A stretch of 64,000 bases of DNA from Scleroderma bovista (Eukaryota > Basidiomycota > Agaricomycetes > Boletales > Sclerodermataceae), in NCBI GenBank assembly GCA_037178675.1, contig JAYMGJ010000139.1, positions 124,001 through 188,000 on the forward strand, read 5' to 3'. This document shows, piece by piece, positions 44,083 to 55,896 of this stretch. Every line of letters begins with the position of its first letter. Within the stretch, counting starts at the first letter, position 1. Both the position numbers and the translations under genes were made by a program. The notes below the pieces were generated by a model. The model searched no databases. It was not told where the DNA came from and saw only the letters and a program-made list of their open reading frames with translations.

Positions 44083-45979
44083 ATGTCCAAGATTGCCACA
44101 GAGAGGAATCATCGCGCTCTCACAGAGATCGTGATGAAACCTGGAAACGGTATGTATTGTACACGCCGGTTCACCTTTATTGTCTCATACTTGTCTCGTA
44201 TAGACGTGTGTGCAGACTGTAAGGCTCGTATGCCAAGATGGGCCTCGTTCAACCTCGGGATTTTCATCTGGTATGTCTTTCGTCCATTCTCGTTGGGACA
44301 TCTCCCTTGCATCGTGACCGAGTATCCAGCGCTGAAAGTTCGTACTATCTGGCAGCATGAATTGCGCGAGCATCCATCGCAAGATTGGGACGCATGTTAC
44401 CAAAGTGTATGTATCGTTGTCCTGCATCGTTTCACACTGCATCTCTGTAAGCGGAGGCTGAGTTATTATGCGTGAACATCAGAAAGAGCCTTTCCCTGGA
44501 TGAATGGACGAAGGATCAAGTCGAGGTTAGATTCACTTTTCTTCTTCTTCCTTCCTATCCCTGCCGCTTTCTGGTACCTCCCACCGCTGTCCATTCCGTC
44601 GTTATGGGATAATAATAATTTGCCCTCTTCAGTTCATGAGGCAGAACGGCAATGTCAAGTCCAATCAACTATATAACCCCGACGAGAATCGACACCCACC
44701 ACCAACGAACATGATAGACTCTGAGCGAGACAGCGAGCTCGAAAGGTTCATCCGGGGTATGATTCGTTGTTGCCTCTGTTCAACTTCATTTACACCCATC
44801 CCGTAGCCAAGTATGAATTCAAGCGGTTCATGAAGAAGTCATCTCACCAGGCTATGGTCTCACCGCCACCAAGAATAGCGTCGATGTCTAACGCGTCGCG
44901 ACCTAAGTCAACGCCGGTATCCAGGGACTCTATGACCATCGAACGTACAACGTCGCCAGTGCCACCGCCTCCACCTGAAAAGACTCCTCAGAATATGCCC
45001 AGTAGAATGCTCTCTGCCGCTGGTACATATCCAATTTCGTCGTTGTCTCCGACACGTTCCCCCGCCGACGCGTGTGGCCTCGCAGCCTCTGCCATTTTCA
45101 TCACAAAATGCGAATGTTACCGGCACATCAAGCAAGGGCGGGGTATGGGACGAACTCATCTCATTGCAGGGCCCTACGCAGAATTCTTCACTTCCTTTGC
45201 AATTCCAGCCGCACAGTCCTTCAGCACCTGTCACGCCTCTACTGACCCCAGTGGCTCCACTGGCGATGTCACCGACGGGGATGCCCTCCTTGTCACAGAG
45301 GCAGCTACCGCAATTGTCCTTTCCGATGTCCAATCCGCTCGTGAACATGAACATGGCTGGTATGGCTGCGACAACTGGGAACCCATTTGGGACAACAACT
45401 TCGATGTCCAATATTTCTCCTCTCAGTACTCCGAGTATCAATCTGACAGCTGCGAGCGCCAACACGAACCCATTTACTCAACAGATGACTAACACGGGTT
45501 TGCTCACCCCTTCTTTTCACCCCACTTCTCCAATGTCCACCTTCACCACTGGTGCCGCGTTCCCCTCTAGCATGGGTCCCTTTTCGCCATCTGTTGGCGC
45601 AGGTGGTATTGCGACCCCCGCACAGCAGCCTCTGGGACTTTCTCCGTTCAAATCACACACTATGCCGTCGCTTGTCCCCAACCCAACCGGGGTCTTCTCA
45701 CCTCAACCCCAGCTGTCTTCGCCATCCATAGCTCCCGTTCCTGGCACGATATCAGCTCCACATACCCCATCCCCATTCTCGACGCCGTTCATGGCAGGTG
45801 GCACATTGCCCTCACAACAGCAGCAGCCGTATACTGCATCCCCTCAGGGTACATTCGGAACGACGCCATTCTTGCAGCAGCAGGCGCAGTATCAGAGTCC
45901 AGTGCAGCTTCAGCCTCAGCAGCAACAGATGTTTGGTCAGAATGGACAGTTTGGTGGCTGGCAGGGTCAAGGCTTTTGA
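44083..45979 (+). CDS. ArfGAP-domain protein (AGE2/SMAP-like)
   Basis: Exons 44083-44149, 44204-44270, 44356-44406, 44483-44525, 44633-44756, then 44807 onward. The N-terminus is an ArfGAP zinc finger C-x2-C-x16-C-x2-C (Cys25, 28, 45, 48) with the catalytic arginine at 53 (NCASIHRKIGTHVTK), followed by KSLSLDEWT, GNVKSNQLYNPDENRHPPP and RDSELERFIRAKYEFKRF. It should activate GTP hydrolysis by Arf GTPases in vesicle traffic. The C-terminal half is long, Gln/Pro/Ser/Phe-rich and disordered, ending GQFGGWQGQGF, stop 45977-45979. The frame changes between about 45023 and 45085: the obvious intron there (63 nt, gtacat..cgcag) keeps the frame and does not lead into the long downstream frame, so an exon is mis-modelled or a one-base indel is present. 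Confidence 0.85.
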
Positions 45980-46459
45980 TGCAGGATGGACTAAGCATGT
46001 TGGGACTGAAAAATTTCCCCACCTGTCATCAAAGATTGTTTACAGCATTATTACGTGGGGAGTTGTATCTTTGGAAATTTGGTACATACATACCTAGCTG
46101 TATGGTGTTGGATATCTTAGAGCACTGTACTATTTTGATTATTTCATCGGATAGCAAGGTTCGAAATGAGTTCCCATCACTATGTACTTGCGGGACTTCG
46201 ATCAGTTGACCGTCTACTCGGTTAGTCTATCCACCTTAAACAAATATGCGACATGAAAAGACAGCTGAAAGAAATAGGAGTGCATGAAAGAAGGGACGGA
46301 GTAAGAATATCCGTGGTTTCTATGGGGTAGGAATGGGAAACTTTGAGTCTGTTCGGTCCTATAGTTCATGTACGCCATTCCGTCTTCCTCTATTAATCTG
46401 CAAGAGTGTCTAACCTCTCCTCGGCTACTTGATGTCCCGCTTCAAGACCGCTCACATAG
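45980..46459. terminator. shared 3' region of two convergent genes
   Basis: 480 bp between the stop codons of the ArfGAP gene (+) and the UDP-glucose dehydrogenase gene (-). No gene seen; it presumably contains both polyadenylation regions, though no clear AATAAA was identified. Confidence 0.4.
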
Positions 46460-48368
46460 TTAGAGTCGGTCTCCACGACCGATGACGATCACCTGCCACG
46501 CCATCCTTCAGCACCCTACCATAACCAAACGTCTAGGAAAAACGCACCTGGAATCCGATGTCCCTCAGCTTTTGTGCGTCGACGAGTAGCCTTCCGTCGA
46601 ACACGAAGGCGGGCTTGTTCATGCCAGCATACACAAGTTCCCAGTCGATTTCGCGGAACTCCCGCCATTCCGTGGCAATGACCACAGCTTCGGCGTTACG
46701 GCAACACTCGAGAGCACTTGATGTGATATGAACTTGTTTCTGGACTGAGTATCATATTTACAGAGTCCGTGGAGGGGTCAAAAGTAGCGTATTCAGAAAT
46801 GCGGTGTGAGCATAGGGCGAGAGGGTACGACGATGACGTACTGTCAGATAATGGCACCGAGGGCATGGCCTCGGCCAGGTCTGTCCAGATCTGCTCATGC
46901 ACAACCTGAGGATCATAGATGTTCACGAAAGCCTTTTCCTGCAGGAAATCCTTGACGAGTGTAATAGCAGCTGACTCTCGGGTGTCGCCAGTGTCGGCTT
47001 TGAAAGCGAATCCGAGGACAGCAATATGCTAGTAATTTTGTCGAATCAGACGAAAATAGCAGGAGAGGGGGGGGGGGGTCACACCTTGCCCGTGATAGTA
47101 TTGAACAGCGTATCGACCACGGTCTTGGAGAAACGCCGTTTTTGATATTCATTCATGACGACAACTTGCTCCCAATAATCGGCAACCTCCGGGAGATGCA
47201 AGCTCCTACTGAGATAGACAAGATTCAAGATGTCCTTTTGGAAGCACGACCCCCCGAATCCGACCGATGCACGCAAGAATTTCGATCCAATGCGTGAGTC
47301 GTAGCCGATAGCATGTGCAACCTCGTCGATATTGGCGCCAGTAGCTTCGCAGATCGCGGAGAGTGCGTTGACAGACGATATACGTTGTGCAAGCATGGCA
47401 TTGGCGGCAAGTTTGGAGAGCTCAGAAGACCAGAGGCCAACAGTGAGGACGCGGTTAGGGCTGTGGAATTTTCCGGTAGACGAAATGAGTATCTATTCAT
47501 TACTTGGGAGGTAGAAAGGTGATAGGGGGGAGAGGTGACCACGAGGCCCCAGATAAATGGTAACAGGAGTGGGGTGACTCACGGGACCCAGTTCGCGTAA
47601 ATGTCACGGAGAGCATTTGATGCGGCGATACCGTCGGGCGTCTGAAGAGAGCCGATGAGGACGCGGTCGGGATTGAACAGGTCGCTGATCGCGGTGCCCT
47701 CGGCGAGGAATTCGGGGTTGGAGAGGATGTCGAAGCGACAGTTTGGACGGGAATTAGCCTCGAGGATAGTGCGCATCGACTCGGCTGTTCGGCACGGGAC
47801 GGTGGACTTCTCGACGACTATCTTGTTCGAGGTGGCTACCTTGGCGATGTGACGTGTAGCGGACTCGACATACCTAAATATGTCAGGGGAGATGTAAAGA
47901 TGACAGGAGTCGTGACATGGCGGACGTACTTGAGATCAGCAGCAAAACCAGCCCCTACACCAGACTTCTTGGTTGGTGTGTTGACACTGACGAAGATAAG
48001 ATCAGCATCCTGGATAGCTTTGTCGATATTTGTCGAGAAAAAAAGGTTGCGACCGCGTGCTTGACGGACAACGTCTGTAAGACCCGGTTCGTAGATTGGG
48101 AGTTTGTAGTTTGGGCTATTCCACGCATCGATACGGTTCTGATTAAGATCGACAATGGTAACTTGGACATGGGGGCACTTGAGTGCGATGACAGCGCATG
48201 TGGGACCGCCTACAAGTACATGAGACACGACAGGTTGTCAAGTTTCGAAATGCAATACGCACCAACGTATCCGGCACCGACTGTAGTGTTTTGAGTTAGT
48301 CATGAGTGACGACCAATAAATACATGGGATGAGGACGCACTGCAGCAGACTTTGGAAACAGCAGGCAT
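46460..48368 (-). CDS. UGD1: UDP-glucose 6-dehydrogenase
   Basis: Minus-strand model of eight exons: 48368-48341, 48280-48263, 48209-47930, 47873-47583, 47460-47085, 47028-46842, 46744-46548, 46492-46460; 1410 nt, 469 aa. It oxidises UDP-glucose to UDP-glucuronate, the precursor of UDP-xylose and glucuronoxylan-type polymers. The NAD-binding motif VCCIGAGYVGGPT is at the N-terminus, with [10 protein letters not shown] and [12 protein letters not shown] blocks; the catalytic Lys222 lies in [12 protein letters not shown] and Cys278 in [11 protein letters not shown]. The C-terminal domain has [16 protein letters not shown] and a short last exon ending GRGDRL. Exon 2 is only 18 nt and codes the GxGxxG loop. 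Length fits the family. It is head-to-head with LCB2 (314 bp). Confidence 0.93.
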
Positions 48369-48682
48369 GACTGAACGGGTGCGAGGAGAGGAGAGGAAAA
48401 TGGTGAGAGGCTCGCTTCGATCTTTTCCGCGTTTGCCTCCGCCTCGTTGCCGCTGTTGACTCACAACAATTCAGTCGTTGGTAGGTTTTATGTATGTTTT
48501 ACGTCTGTTTGAGCTCGACAGCCTGAGTGCCTTCGAACAGTGGTATAGGTTTATGTTTCACGCCTTGGGATACCCTGCATTCTTGCAAATGTTTCATGGC
48601 GTCACTTCCAAACACAGCAGTGTGATGAGGTAATCGTGGGTTTTATAACTCCCAGCCAGAAGTCGAATGACTGCAACGCAGG
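48369..48682. promoter_or_regulatory. 314-bp bidirectional promoter (UGD1/LCB2)
   Basis: The space between the two divergent start codons. A TATA-like ttttataac lies near 48641-48649, about 35-40 bp before the LCB2 start. No other motif stood out. Confidence 0.45.
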
Positions 48683-50829
48683 ATGCACTCCCCGATTGCA
48701 CTCAGTCCTCCATCGCCCTCCCAGTCGCTCTTCACCAAGAAGAGGGCCTCTCTCTCGCAACTGCCGCCGTTGGCCAGCGCTGCTTCCTATCTCTCTGCAG
48801 TCCACGAAGCAGATGTCCGTGCTCGCAGCCATGAAATCACCCCCACCTCAACACCTGCTCTCTCCGTATCGTCGTCCATATCCGCCTCCTCAGAGGACAC
48901 TGTCCTCAACGAATCGGACGACAATTCGGGACTAATTTATCCTCTCACACCCCCCACGTCGGAGCAGGTCTTCAACACCGTTCATTCAGAGTTTGGTCAC
49001 TGCGCCAACCAGAGCTATCGCTGTGTCTCCCAACACAACTCAGAAAAACCAGTCGGAGAACACGAGGTCGAAGAGCCGCCGTACTACATCCTCTTCACCA
49101 CTTATTTCAGTTATCTCATTCTCATCATATTCGGGCACCTGCGCGACTTCTTTGGCAAACGCTTCGCAAAGTCCTATTTCACTCATTTGATGCCACATGA
49201 CGTGGGTTGGTTCCTCTTTTGTCGTGTGGTGGGGCCTGACATCTCTGAATAGGGTTACGCACCTTTGAACTCGGATTTTGACTCGTTTTATACCCGTCGT
49301 CTCAAGCGCCGCATGGATAACTGTTTCTCCCAACCAGTCACAGGCGTTGCAGGTCGCACCATCCTTACTTATGACCGATACTCCAAAGATTACAACTACA
49401 CCCAAATATACCCCGGTACCAAGACCCGTGCTCTCAACATTTCTTCCTACAATTATCTTGGTTTTGCCCAAGCACGTGGTGGCTGTGCCGATGCTGTTGA
49501 AGAGTCTATCAAACGATATGGCGTATCCACTTATGGCACGCGTCTAGAGGGTGGCTCGTGCGATTTTCACCAAGTCGCCGAGGCCCTTGTAGCTCGTTTT
49601 GTTGGCATGGAGGACGCGTTAATTAGCTCAATGGGTTTTGCGACAAACTCGGCCTTCATCCCTGCTTTGGTGGGCAAGGGTTGTCTCGTTATATCCGACG
49701 AATTCAACCACGCATCCATCCGTGTCGGTGTAAGGCAGAGCGGTGCACATGTCCGCATGTTCAAACACAACGATATGAAGCGCTTGGAGGGCTTGCTTCG
49801 CGAGGTTATCAGCCAGGGTCAGCCCAGGACCCATCGCCCATGGAAGAAGATCCTTGTCATCGTCGAGGGTTTGTACAGTATGGAAGGTACGATGGTCGAT
49901 TTACCCAGAATTATAGAACTCAAGAAGAAGTATAAGGTGCGCTAATCTTCGTACCCGTTGTTCGTTGCTGAATTGCAATTGCATCTATGCAGTTCTATCT
50001 TTTCATTGACGAAGCACACTCAATCGGTGCACTTGGCCCACACGGTCGCGGAGTGACAGATTATTTCAATATTTCACCTCGTTCCGTCGACATCCTCATG
50101 GGCACCTTTACAAAATCCTTCGGAGCTTCGGGTGGATACATCGCTGGGCGCAAGTCGCTTATTGATAGTCTCCGTTTACGTGGACATGCGGGGCCATATG
50201 CAGAAGCAATGACACCCCCCGTCCTCACCCAGGTCGTATCAAGCATGGCCAGTATCATGGGCGTCACTCCTCCTCCCCTTACCTCACCCTTGAAAACCCC
50301 TCTTGCATGCGCAACCCCAACGGCAAACGGAGTTTCATTGGCCCGCACGGTCGATAACTATGTGCATCCTGGCATGGCACCTTCTTCTGCTCTCCCCACA
50401 TGGCTCTCCCTCCCTCCCTCGCTGTTAGACGGATCCGAAGCACGCGAGCGCATCCGCCGATTGGCATTTAATTCTCGTTACCTTCACGCTGGCTTGAACA
50501 AACTCGGTTTCATCACCTGCGGCCACCCCTTCTCTCCAATTGTGCCACTCATGATCTTTAACCCTGGTAAACTGGGGGCATTTTCAATCATGATGCGGGA
50601 GCGGTCGACGCCAATCGTCGTGGTTGTCGTTGGATACCCAGCAACGCCACTCGTATCTAGCAGAGTCAGGTTCTGCGTGAGTGCGGCGCATACCAAGGAT
50701 GACATTGACGTGATACTGCGGGCATGTGACGAGATAGGCAATGTACTGGATTTGAAGCACGGTCATGGGGAGAGGTGGTCAATTGAGGAGATTATGAAGC
50801 GAAGCGTGGAGCTTGTCAACTCATTCTAA
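48683..50829 (+). CDS. LCB2: serine palmitoyltransferase subunit 2
   Basis: Exons 48683-49201, 49253-49936, 49993-50829; 2040 nt, 679 aa. The N-terminal extension is Ser/Pro-rich, then a membrane segment (ILFTTYFSYLILIIFGHL) typical of the ER-bound subunit. The PLP-dependent alpha-oxoamine synthase fold follows: NISSYNYLGFA, YGVSTYGTRLEGG, DEFNHASIRVG, EGLYSMEGTMVDLP, FIDEAHSIGALG and the Schiff-base lysine Lys442 in GTFTKSFGASGGYIAG. It condenses serine with palmitoyl-CoA, the first step of sphingolipid synthesis, with LCB1. A Pro/Thr-rich insertion (about 50265-50410) lies between conserved blocks, as in other basidiomycete homologues. The start is chosen as the first ATG before the open N-terminal frame. 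Confidence 0.93.
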
Positions 50830-52848
50830 AGCATGGTTTGTCGTCGCTCTTTGTCTCTTGGTTGATGCTGACCAATGCCCTAGATGTGTTCTGCGAAGAC
50901 ATGGTGCACATGTATATATCAACATAAGAATACTTGGAACACATTGTGCCCACGACCCTCTAATGCATTGTCATTTATGATCCTCCTCCGGTCAGCTCAT
51001 GCAAAATGCATTCACACATAAGTCAACTTGAAATAATGAATGCTGGACGTGTGCGGCTTTTTTGCTGGGGGCTGTAGAGTAATTTATGTATTTTATCCAT
51101 CTGGATACTTCTTTCTACATGGTAATATACGTTCAACTGACATTCAGGCAATTTGTGTCTGCGAATAATGCTGTGAAGCCCATGGAAACAGCAGTTGAAA
51201 CGTTATGTAATCGCTCTTAGAAGCTCTCAGGTAGACTCTCATCACTGAACCTAAATTTTCTTGGGAAGCACATATATTTGAGTTATCATCCGAGCAATTA
51301 AGACAATCTGACACAATATGCTATTATGCCTGATAACCTGGCTGTATCCATTTAGATTGCTATCCCCATCTGCGAATTGCACCATTGTGCCAACCCATTG
51401 GGAATGACAACCCTGATTTGTAGCACATGTCCCAACACTCCCACTTTGGGTCTGTTTGCCCTTTGGCACTTAATAGATGTGGATGAGCAATGAACAGAAT
51501 GCAACAGAATCTGCCATTATGTTTGATAACCCACTGTATCTGATTAGATTGCTATCCTCATCTGCAAATTGTACCATTGTGCCAACCCATTGAGAGCAAC
51601 AAGACTGATTGTAGCACATGGCCCGAAAATTGTGCTGGTTTGCAAACAACACATCCTTTCTTCTGATCCGACTACTAACAGCAAATTTGAGTTCTATTTC
51701 CATGTGCTCTAATTTTGTCACATTTTTCCATTGATCCCCATTTTGATCTTAATGGACTCTTTGAGCTCATTTTACACACAGTGCTCATGAACTCGTAACA
51801 TTGTTACACCTCCCTCCTTTGTACCATGTAGACATGCATCACTAAACTGTGCCATTTATCCCAGCCCTGTGAAATGTATTTGAACCATGCTATTCTGTGG
51901 TCCTGTCACCCAAATATTTGTTCCGAGTTTCCTCCCTAGCATTATTACATTCATCTTCTAGCCTTCAGAAGAAATATGTTGAAATGGGAAGTTGTTGCAA
52001 TCATATTCTTGTTGTAAAGTAGATTTTAAAAATGTGATGCATTAGGCAGTACACCCACCTCTCCAGGATTGTGGAATGTGCAATAAAGGTGTTCATGATG
52101 GTCAGTGAAATAAAATAACACCACAGCCTTGCAACAGCTCACTGTGGTGTCAGAATTCAATATTGCACTTTCCATTGGCAAAAAGATCCATACTATTACA
52201 TGGTAGTAATGAAGTGTGACAACAGCAAGAAAGGTATGTAACACGAAGGAATGAAATGACAGGACAAGAGAATAAACACATGTGCGAGTGATGATGGACG
52301 CATGATGCTACAGTTGGGGCGCTTTAAAGGGACGAGACTGAGACAAGGTAGACGAGAGGCTGGGGGAAGACCAAGAATGACGCAATGAAAGGAAATGACG
52401 AGAGGATGTGGTATCACCCTCTGAGCAACTGGCATGAGGAAATGATGTGAAGAATGTGAAGACCAGAATGTAAGGACAGGAACACCTATGACAAGGAGTA
52501 AGATGAAAAGACACAGGGACGATGAGTACACAAGGTACACAGTGCTCAATTATGAGTTGCCACCTTGACCATGATGGTGCGATGAACACGACACGACAGG
52601 AACAAGAACTGAGATGAGGGCATGAGCAATGAGACACGTGGCAACAGACATGGCCAAGGAATACCACAGCAGGCCCATGATCCACACATGATCCTGTTGA
52701 CACCCCAATGCTTGCAACATTTCTAATCATACAGACATGAAGAACCCCAGCACGGTGTCATGCATCAAATGTGTTTGGTACTGTGGACATGGAGAAAGTT
52801 AGCCGATGAAATTAATGCAAAGAACACATCCAAGATCTGTTGAAAGAT
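50830..52848. other. AT-rich intergenic region, no gene recognised
   Basis: About 2 kb of low coding potential. The left part contains the imperfect duplication listed next; the right part (52250-52750) is purine-rich on the plus strand. Confidence 0.5.
51314..51610 (+). repeat. imperfect ~100-bp direct repeat, ~190 bp apart
   Basis: The segment with attagattgctatc..catctgc.aattg.accattgtgccaaccca occurs near 51352-51405 and again near 51543-51592, with flanking similarity (attatg.ctgataacc upstream, gcac(c)atg downstream). Confidence 0.7.
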
Positions 52849-55023
52849 TGTCCCGACTTGAGGGATACAGACAGCCCTTGCTATCCATATCACACGAGAA
52901 TGACTATCCTGATGCGAGAGATGAATGCCAACGCTGACAGTCATCTATCGCATGAGAACCGCCAAGAAGCAGAAGAATCCAAGGATTGATGATCATTTTA
53001 GTATGAGAGAGGAATGCAACCTACTGCAGTCCAACTCCCATACCAGAACAACCAAAGAAGCAGAAGAAATGATAGAGAAATGAAGGAGAAAAGGAAGAAT
53101 CATTTTTAGTGCCCAAATGTCAAATTTAGGTGCCCAGTGCCGGCATTCTGATATTTTGAATAGCTCCGCCATTTTTGAAGCTATCAGTCATGTGACTATA
53201 CCATCATGGAGCCTAGACCGTGGTCTATCTGCCTGTCAAGTTCCGACGTAAATCTGTTTATTTCCCACGGAGATATTCCACCTGCAATCCAGACACCTGC
53301 TTCATCACTCACTATGGAGTCTGCATTTTCCCTGGAACGTTTCTATGCTATTGCAGCAGACCTCAACTATGTCCTGCTCTTGGGACAGCCTCTCCCTGAG
53401 CTCCTGTGTACTGTCTGGTACATATCTTCCCAGCCTGCTCCCCCAGTCCCTCTCGTTCTCGGTCAGCACATTCTCCTTGTCAGTCCTGCGTCGCGCACAT
53501 ACTTTGGTTGTCTCAAGTCTATTGTTAGACTTGAAAATTCATACCTGGTTGTCTCTGTGTCTCCTGAGTCCTCTGCATATGGTCCTTTTATCCCAGAGTC
53601 CTGTCACATTCATCTCCCTCTATCATTCATCTCGCTTCCATGGACACATCGAATCTGCTATTCACGTTTCACTTCCCTGCTATCCTGCAACAAACACAAA
53701 TGAAACAGTGCTCTAGAACCCTTCTTAGGAGCCCTAATAGAGTACAGAACCTTCCCCTTACTGCTCAAAGGAAGACTGCACTTCGGGAGCACCAAATTTC
53801 GCGTTTTTGCTCTACAGAAGCTCAATCCAAGGGATCTGTGACACTCTGTGACCAGCTGTGACTCTACTTGTCATTCCAGGCCCCCTGACACTGCTCTTCT
53901 TGTTGGATCAATTCTTTTATTATCCCCCAGCCACTCCCATCAGTGGCACTGCTTCAGAAGCTCATCTCCAGATCTAAAGTTCAATCAATCATAGGTTGTG
54001 CTTCCCTTCTGTCTGAGTCACACAGAGTCACTCTGGCTCACTCTGACTCACTCTGCTGCGCATTATTCATCCCCTCTTGGCATTACTAATCCCCATTACT
54101 CCCCTTACCAATCACTTACCAATCATCCTTCAAATCATGCTTATCATGCTGCATATCAATTCATGACTCATGCCCCTATGATTCATATGCATTATGACAT
54201 CACATATGCTCATTTAGCTTCAATCTACTCATCCCATGCTTTCCCCCCCTCTCTTTTGGGCCCCATGCAATGATTTTTCCATATTCTTGATTATGCACCC
54301 CTTTTTACCTATGTTTTTGCTCTTTCCCTTGGCTCAGCAGCTTGTTCAGGCTCTCCCCATCGATGACTCAGCCTGATTACACTGCTTATCAATCGCTTAC
54401 CAATCTCTTACCAAGCACTTAGTCATTTGTGCTTACAGGGCCACAGTCCCTCCTGTATATAAACCAGTAGCCAAAGGCTGCAAGGAAGTGTCTGCTTCCC
54501 CCTCAATAAAGCGACCACATTCACTCTCCCTCACTGTCTATAAGCTCTATCTCTGTCTTTGGACTTGTAGGTCACTCAGTGCTGGCCTAAAGTTCCTATA
54601 TTGCTGTTTATCAGATATATCTTGTATCTGATCATTTCTCTAGGCTCAAGCACAGTCTAGCATCTCTGTCCACTCCATCCCATCACTGTCCATCGCATTC
54701 TTGAAGCAGGAACTGACCCCTTGCTTCCCTGTTGTCCCATCACTGCTCTATCACCCCTATCATCAATCTATCATCACTCTTCTATCTCAGGGCTCTTCCT
54801 AACCACTGTGGTAGGCTGAAGAGGAGTCAATACCATCCCCAGTTGCATATCATCCCCATCAGAAGCCCTTCCCTTCCCTCCTGCATCCTGCCTGAAGGCA
54901 TGCAGCACATTCCCCTGAGGAGATTAAATACCAGAAATGCAAAGGAAGACCACCACTCGCATTTTGCTGTCATTTGGTGTTGGTTGTTGGTTATTCTGAC
55001 CTCTTCCCTCACTTAGGCGCACA
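52849..55023 (+). mobile_element. 2.1-kb LTR family, copy 3 (old, diverged)
   Basis: It is similar over most of its length to copy 1: agagatgaatgccaa, catctatcgca, gtgccggcattc, the conserved ORF, a TATA box (TATATAAA, 54456-54463) and the end block ccaccactcgcatttt..ttattctgac. Ends are set as TGTCCC (52849) and GCGCACA (55023) by analogy; about 2175 bp. An AATAAA at 54505-54510 lies 42 bp after the TATA box end, as expected for R. No target duplication is visible. Divergence from copies 1 and 2 is much greater than between those two. Confidence 0.68.
53314..53703 (+). CDS. conserved LTR-internal ORF (copy 3, open)
   Basis: ATG 53314, 129 aa, stop 53701-53703. It shares with copy 1 the ungapped blocks YVLLLGQPLPE, ISSQPAP.VPLVLGQ, LLVSPASRTYFG and HLPLSFISLPW. 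Many differences are synonymous or conservative by eye, although the DNA is clearly diverged. No domain, signal peptide or catalytic motif is recognised; the composition is Ser/Pro/Leu-rich. It could be an accessory protein of the retroelement or a captured host exon. Confidence 0.5.
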   Translation: MESAFSLERFYAIAADLNYVLLLGQPLPELLCTVWYISSQPAPPVPLVLGQHILLVSPASRTYFGCLKSIVRLENSYLVVSVSPESSAYGPFIPESCHIHLPLSFISLPWTHRICYSRFTSLLSCNKHK

Positions 55024-55896
55024 ATGGCATACACAAAGCAGTGTACAATGTATACATACTATAGGTTGAGGATGCAGTGCTGCATCTACGCCATAGACAT
55101 TGAAACAGAGAGATTTGCGATATCATCAGGTTGGAGAGTGTAATGCTGTCAACGGCCAAAAATTACACTAGCTAGAATGAGATGGTGAGCTAGTATGCTT
55201 GAATATCTGGGCTCACCAATTCCACCAGAGAAGAAGTTCTTCGATCTCTTGACCCTTAGCTTGAGACCTCGGACACTCAAACCAGTCGACAATGTTGTGG
55301 TAGAAAATCTCGTAGTCGAAGCTATCATCCTTAGGCTCCCAGAAGGAGCTACTTGACAATGCAAACCGGACCTTAGTATCTATTGTTAGTACTACCAGAT
55401 TGATGGCAGCCATGACTGAACTTCTCACCTGGACAGCAATGTATGCAATCACATGGGGCTGCACTGATCGCATTTTCAGCAGACCAGCAACATCACATTG
55501 AGTGTGCATTCCATGTGCAGTCTTGCATGCCTTGCTTGCATGGGGCTGGCTGCTATCATTTTTGGCCTCAAGCTCCTCATGGGCAGAACTTGGGGACGTG
55601 AAAATGCATCAGAAGGCCTAAAAATAAGTGTAACACTGTTTGAGCGAGGTCATAACACTGTTTGATATAAATAGCATACCCTCACAAGAAGTTCACCTTT
55701 GAACAGCCCCAATGATGGGTGCTGTGGATTATACTGCACTTTCGGATACAAGAATGCTGGCCACATATGTGCAGTAACTGCATAGCGTGGTTGAAACTCC
55801 CAGATGGCATCACGAATGCTTGGAAAATGATTCACATGAGAGAGAAATGAGAAATTGATCAACATACAACGTGTCAAGCCAGTTATAATCAACCGG
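55024..55896 (-). pseudogene. DUF6698-like gene, 5'-truncated
   Basis: The minus strand shows two pieces of the basidiomycete DUF6698 family: FPSIRDAIWEFQPRYAV..HMWPAFLYPKVQYNP..GLFKGELLV (about 55880-55675), and after an intron-like gap VIAYIAVQVR, then an apparent intron and FALSSSSFWEP..EIFYHNIVDWFECP..ELLLWWN (about 55475-55215). The 5' part is missing where the inverted 2.1-kb LTR begins (55897). Family members are hypothetical proteins often found near transposons. Assignment is by motif memory. Confidence 0.58.
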
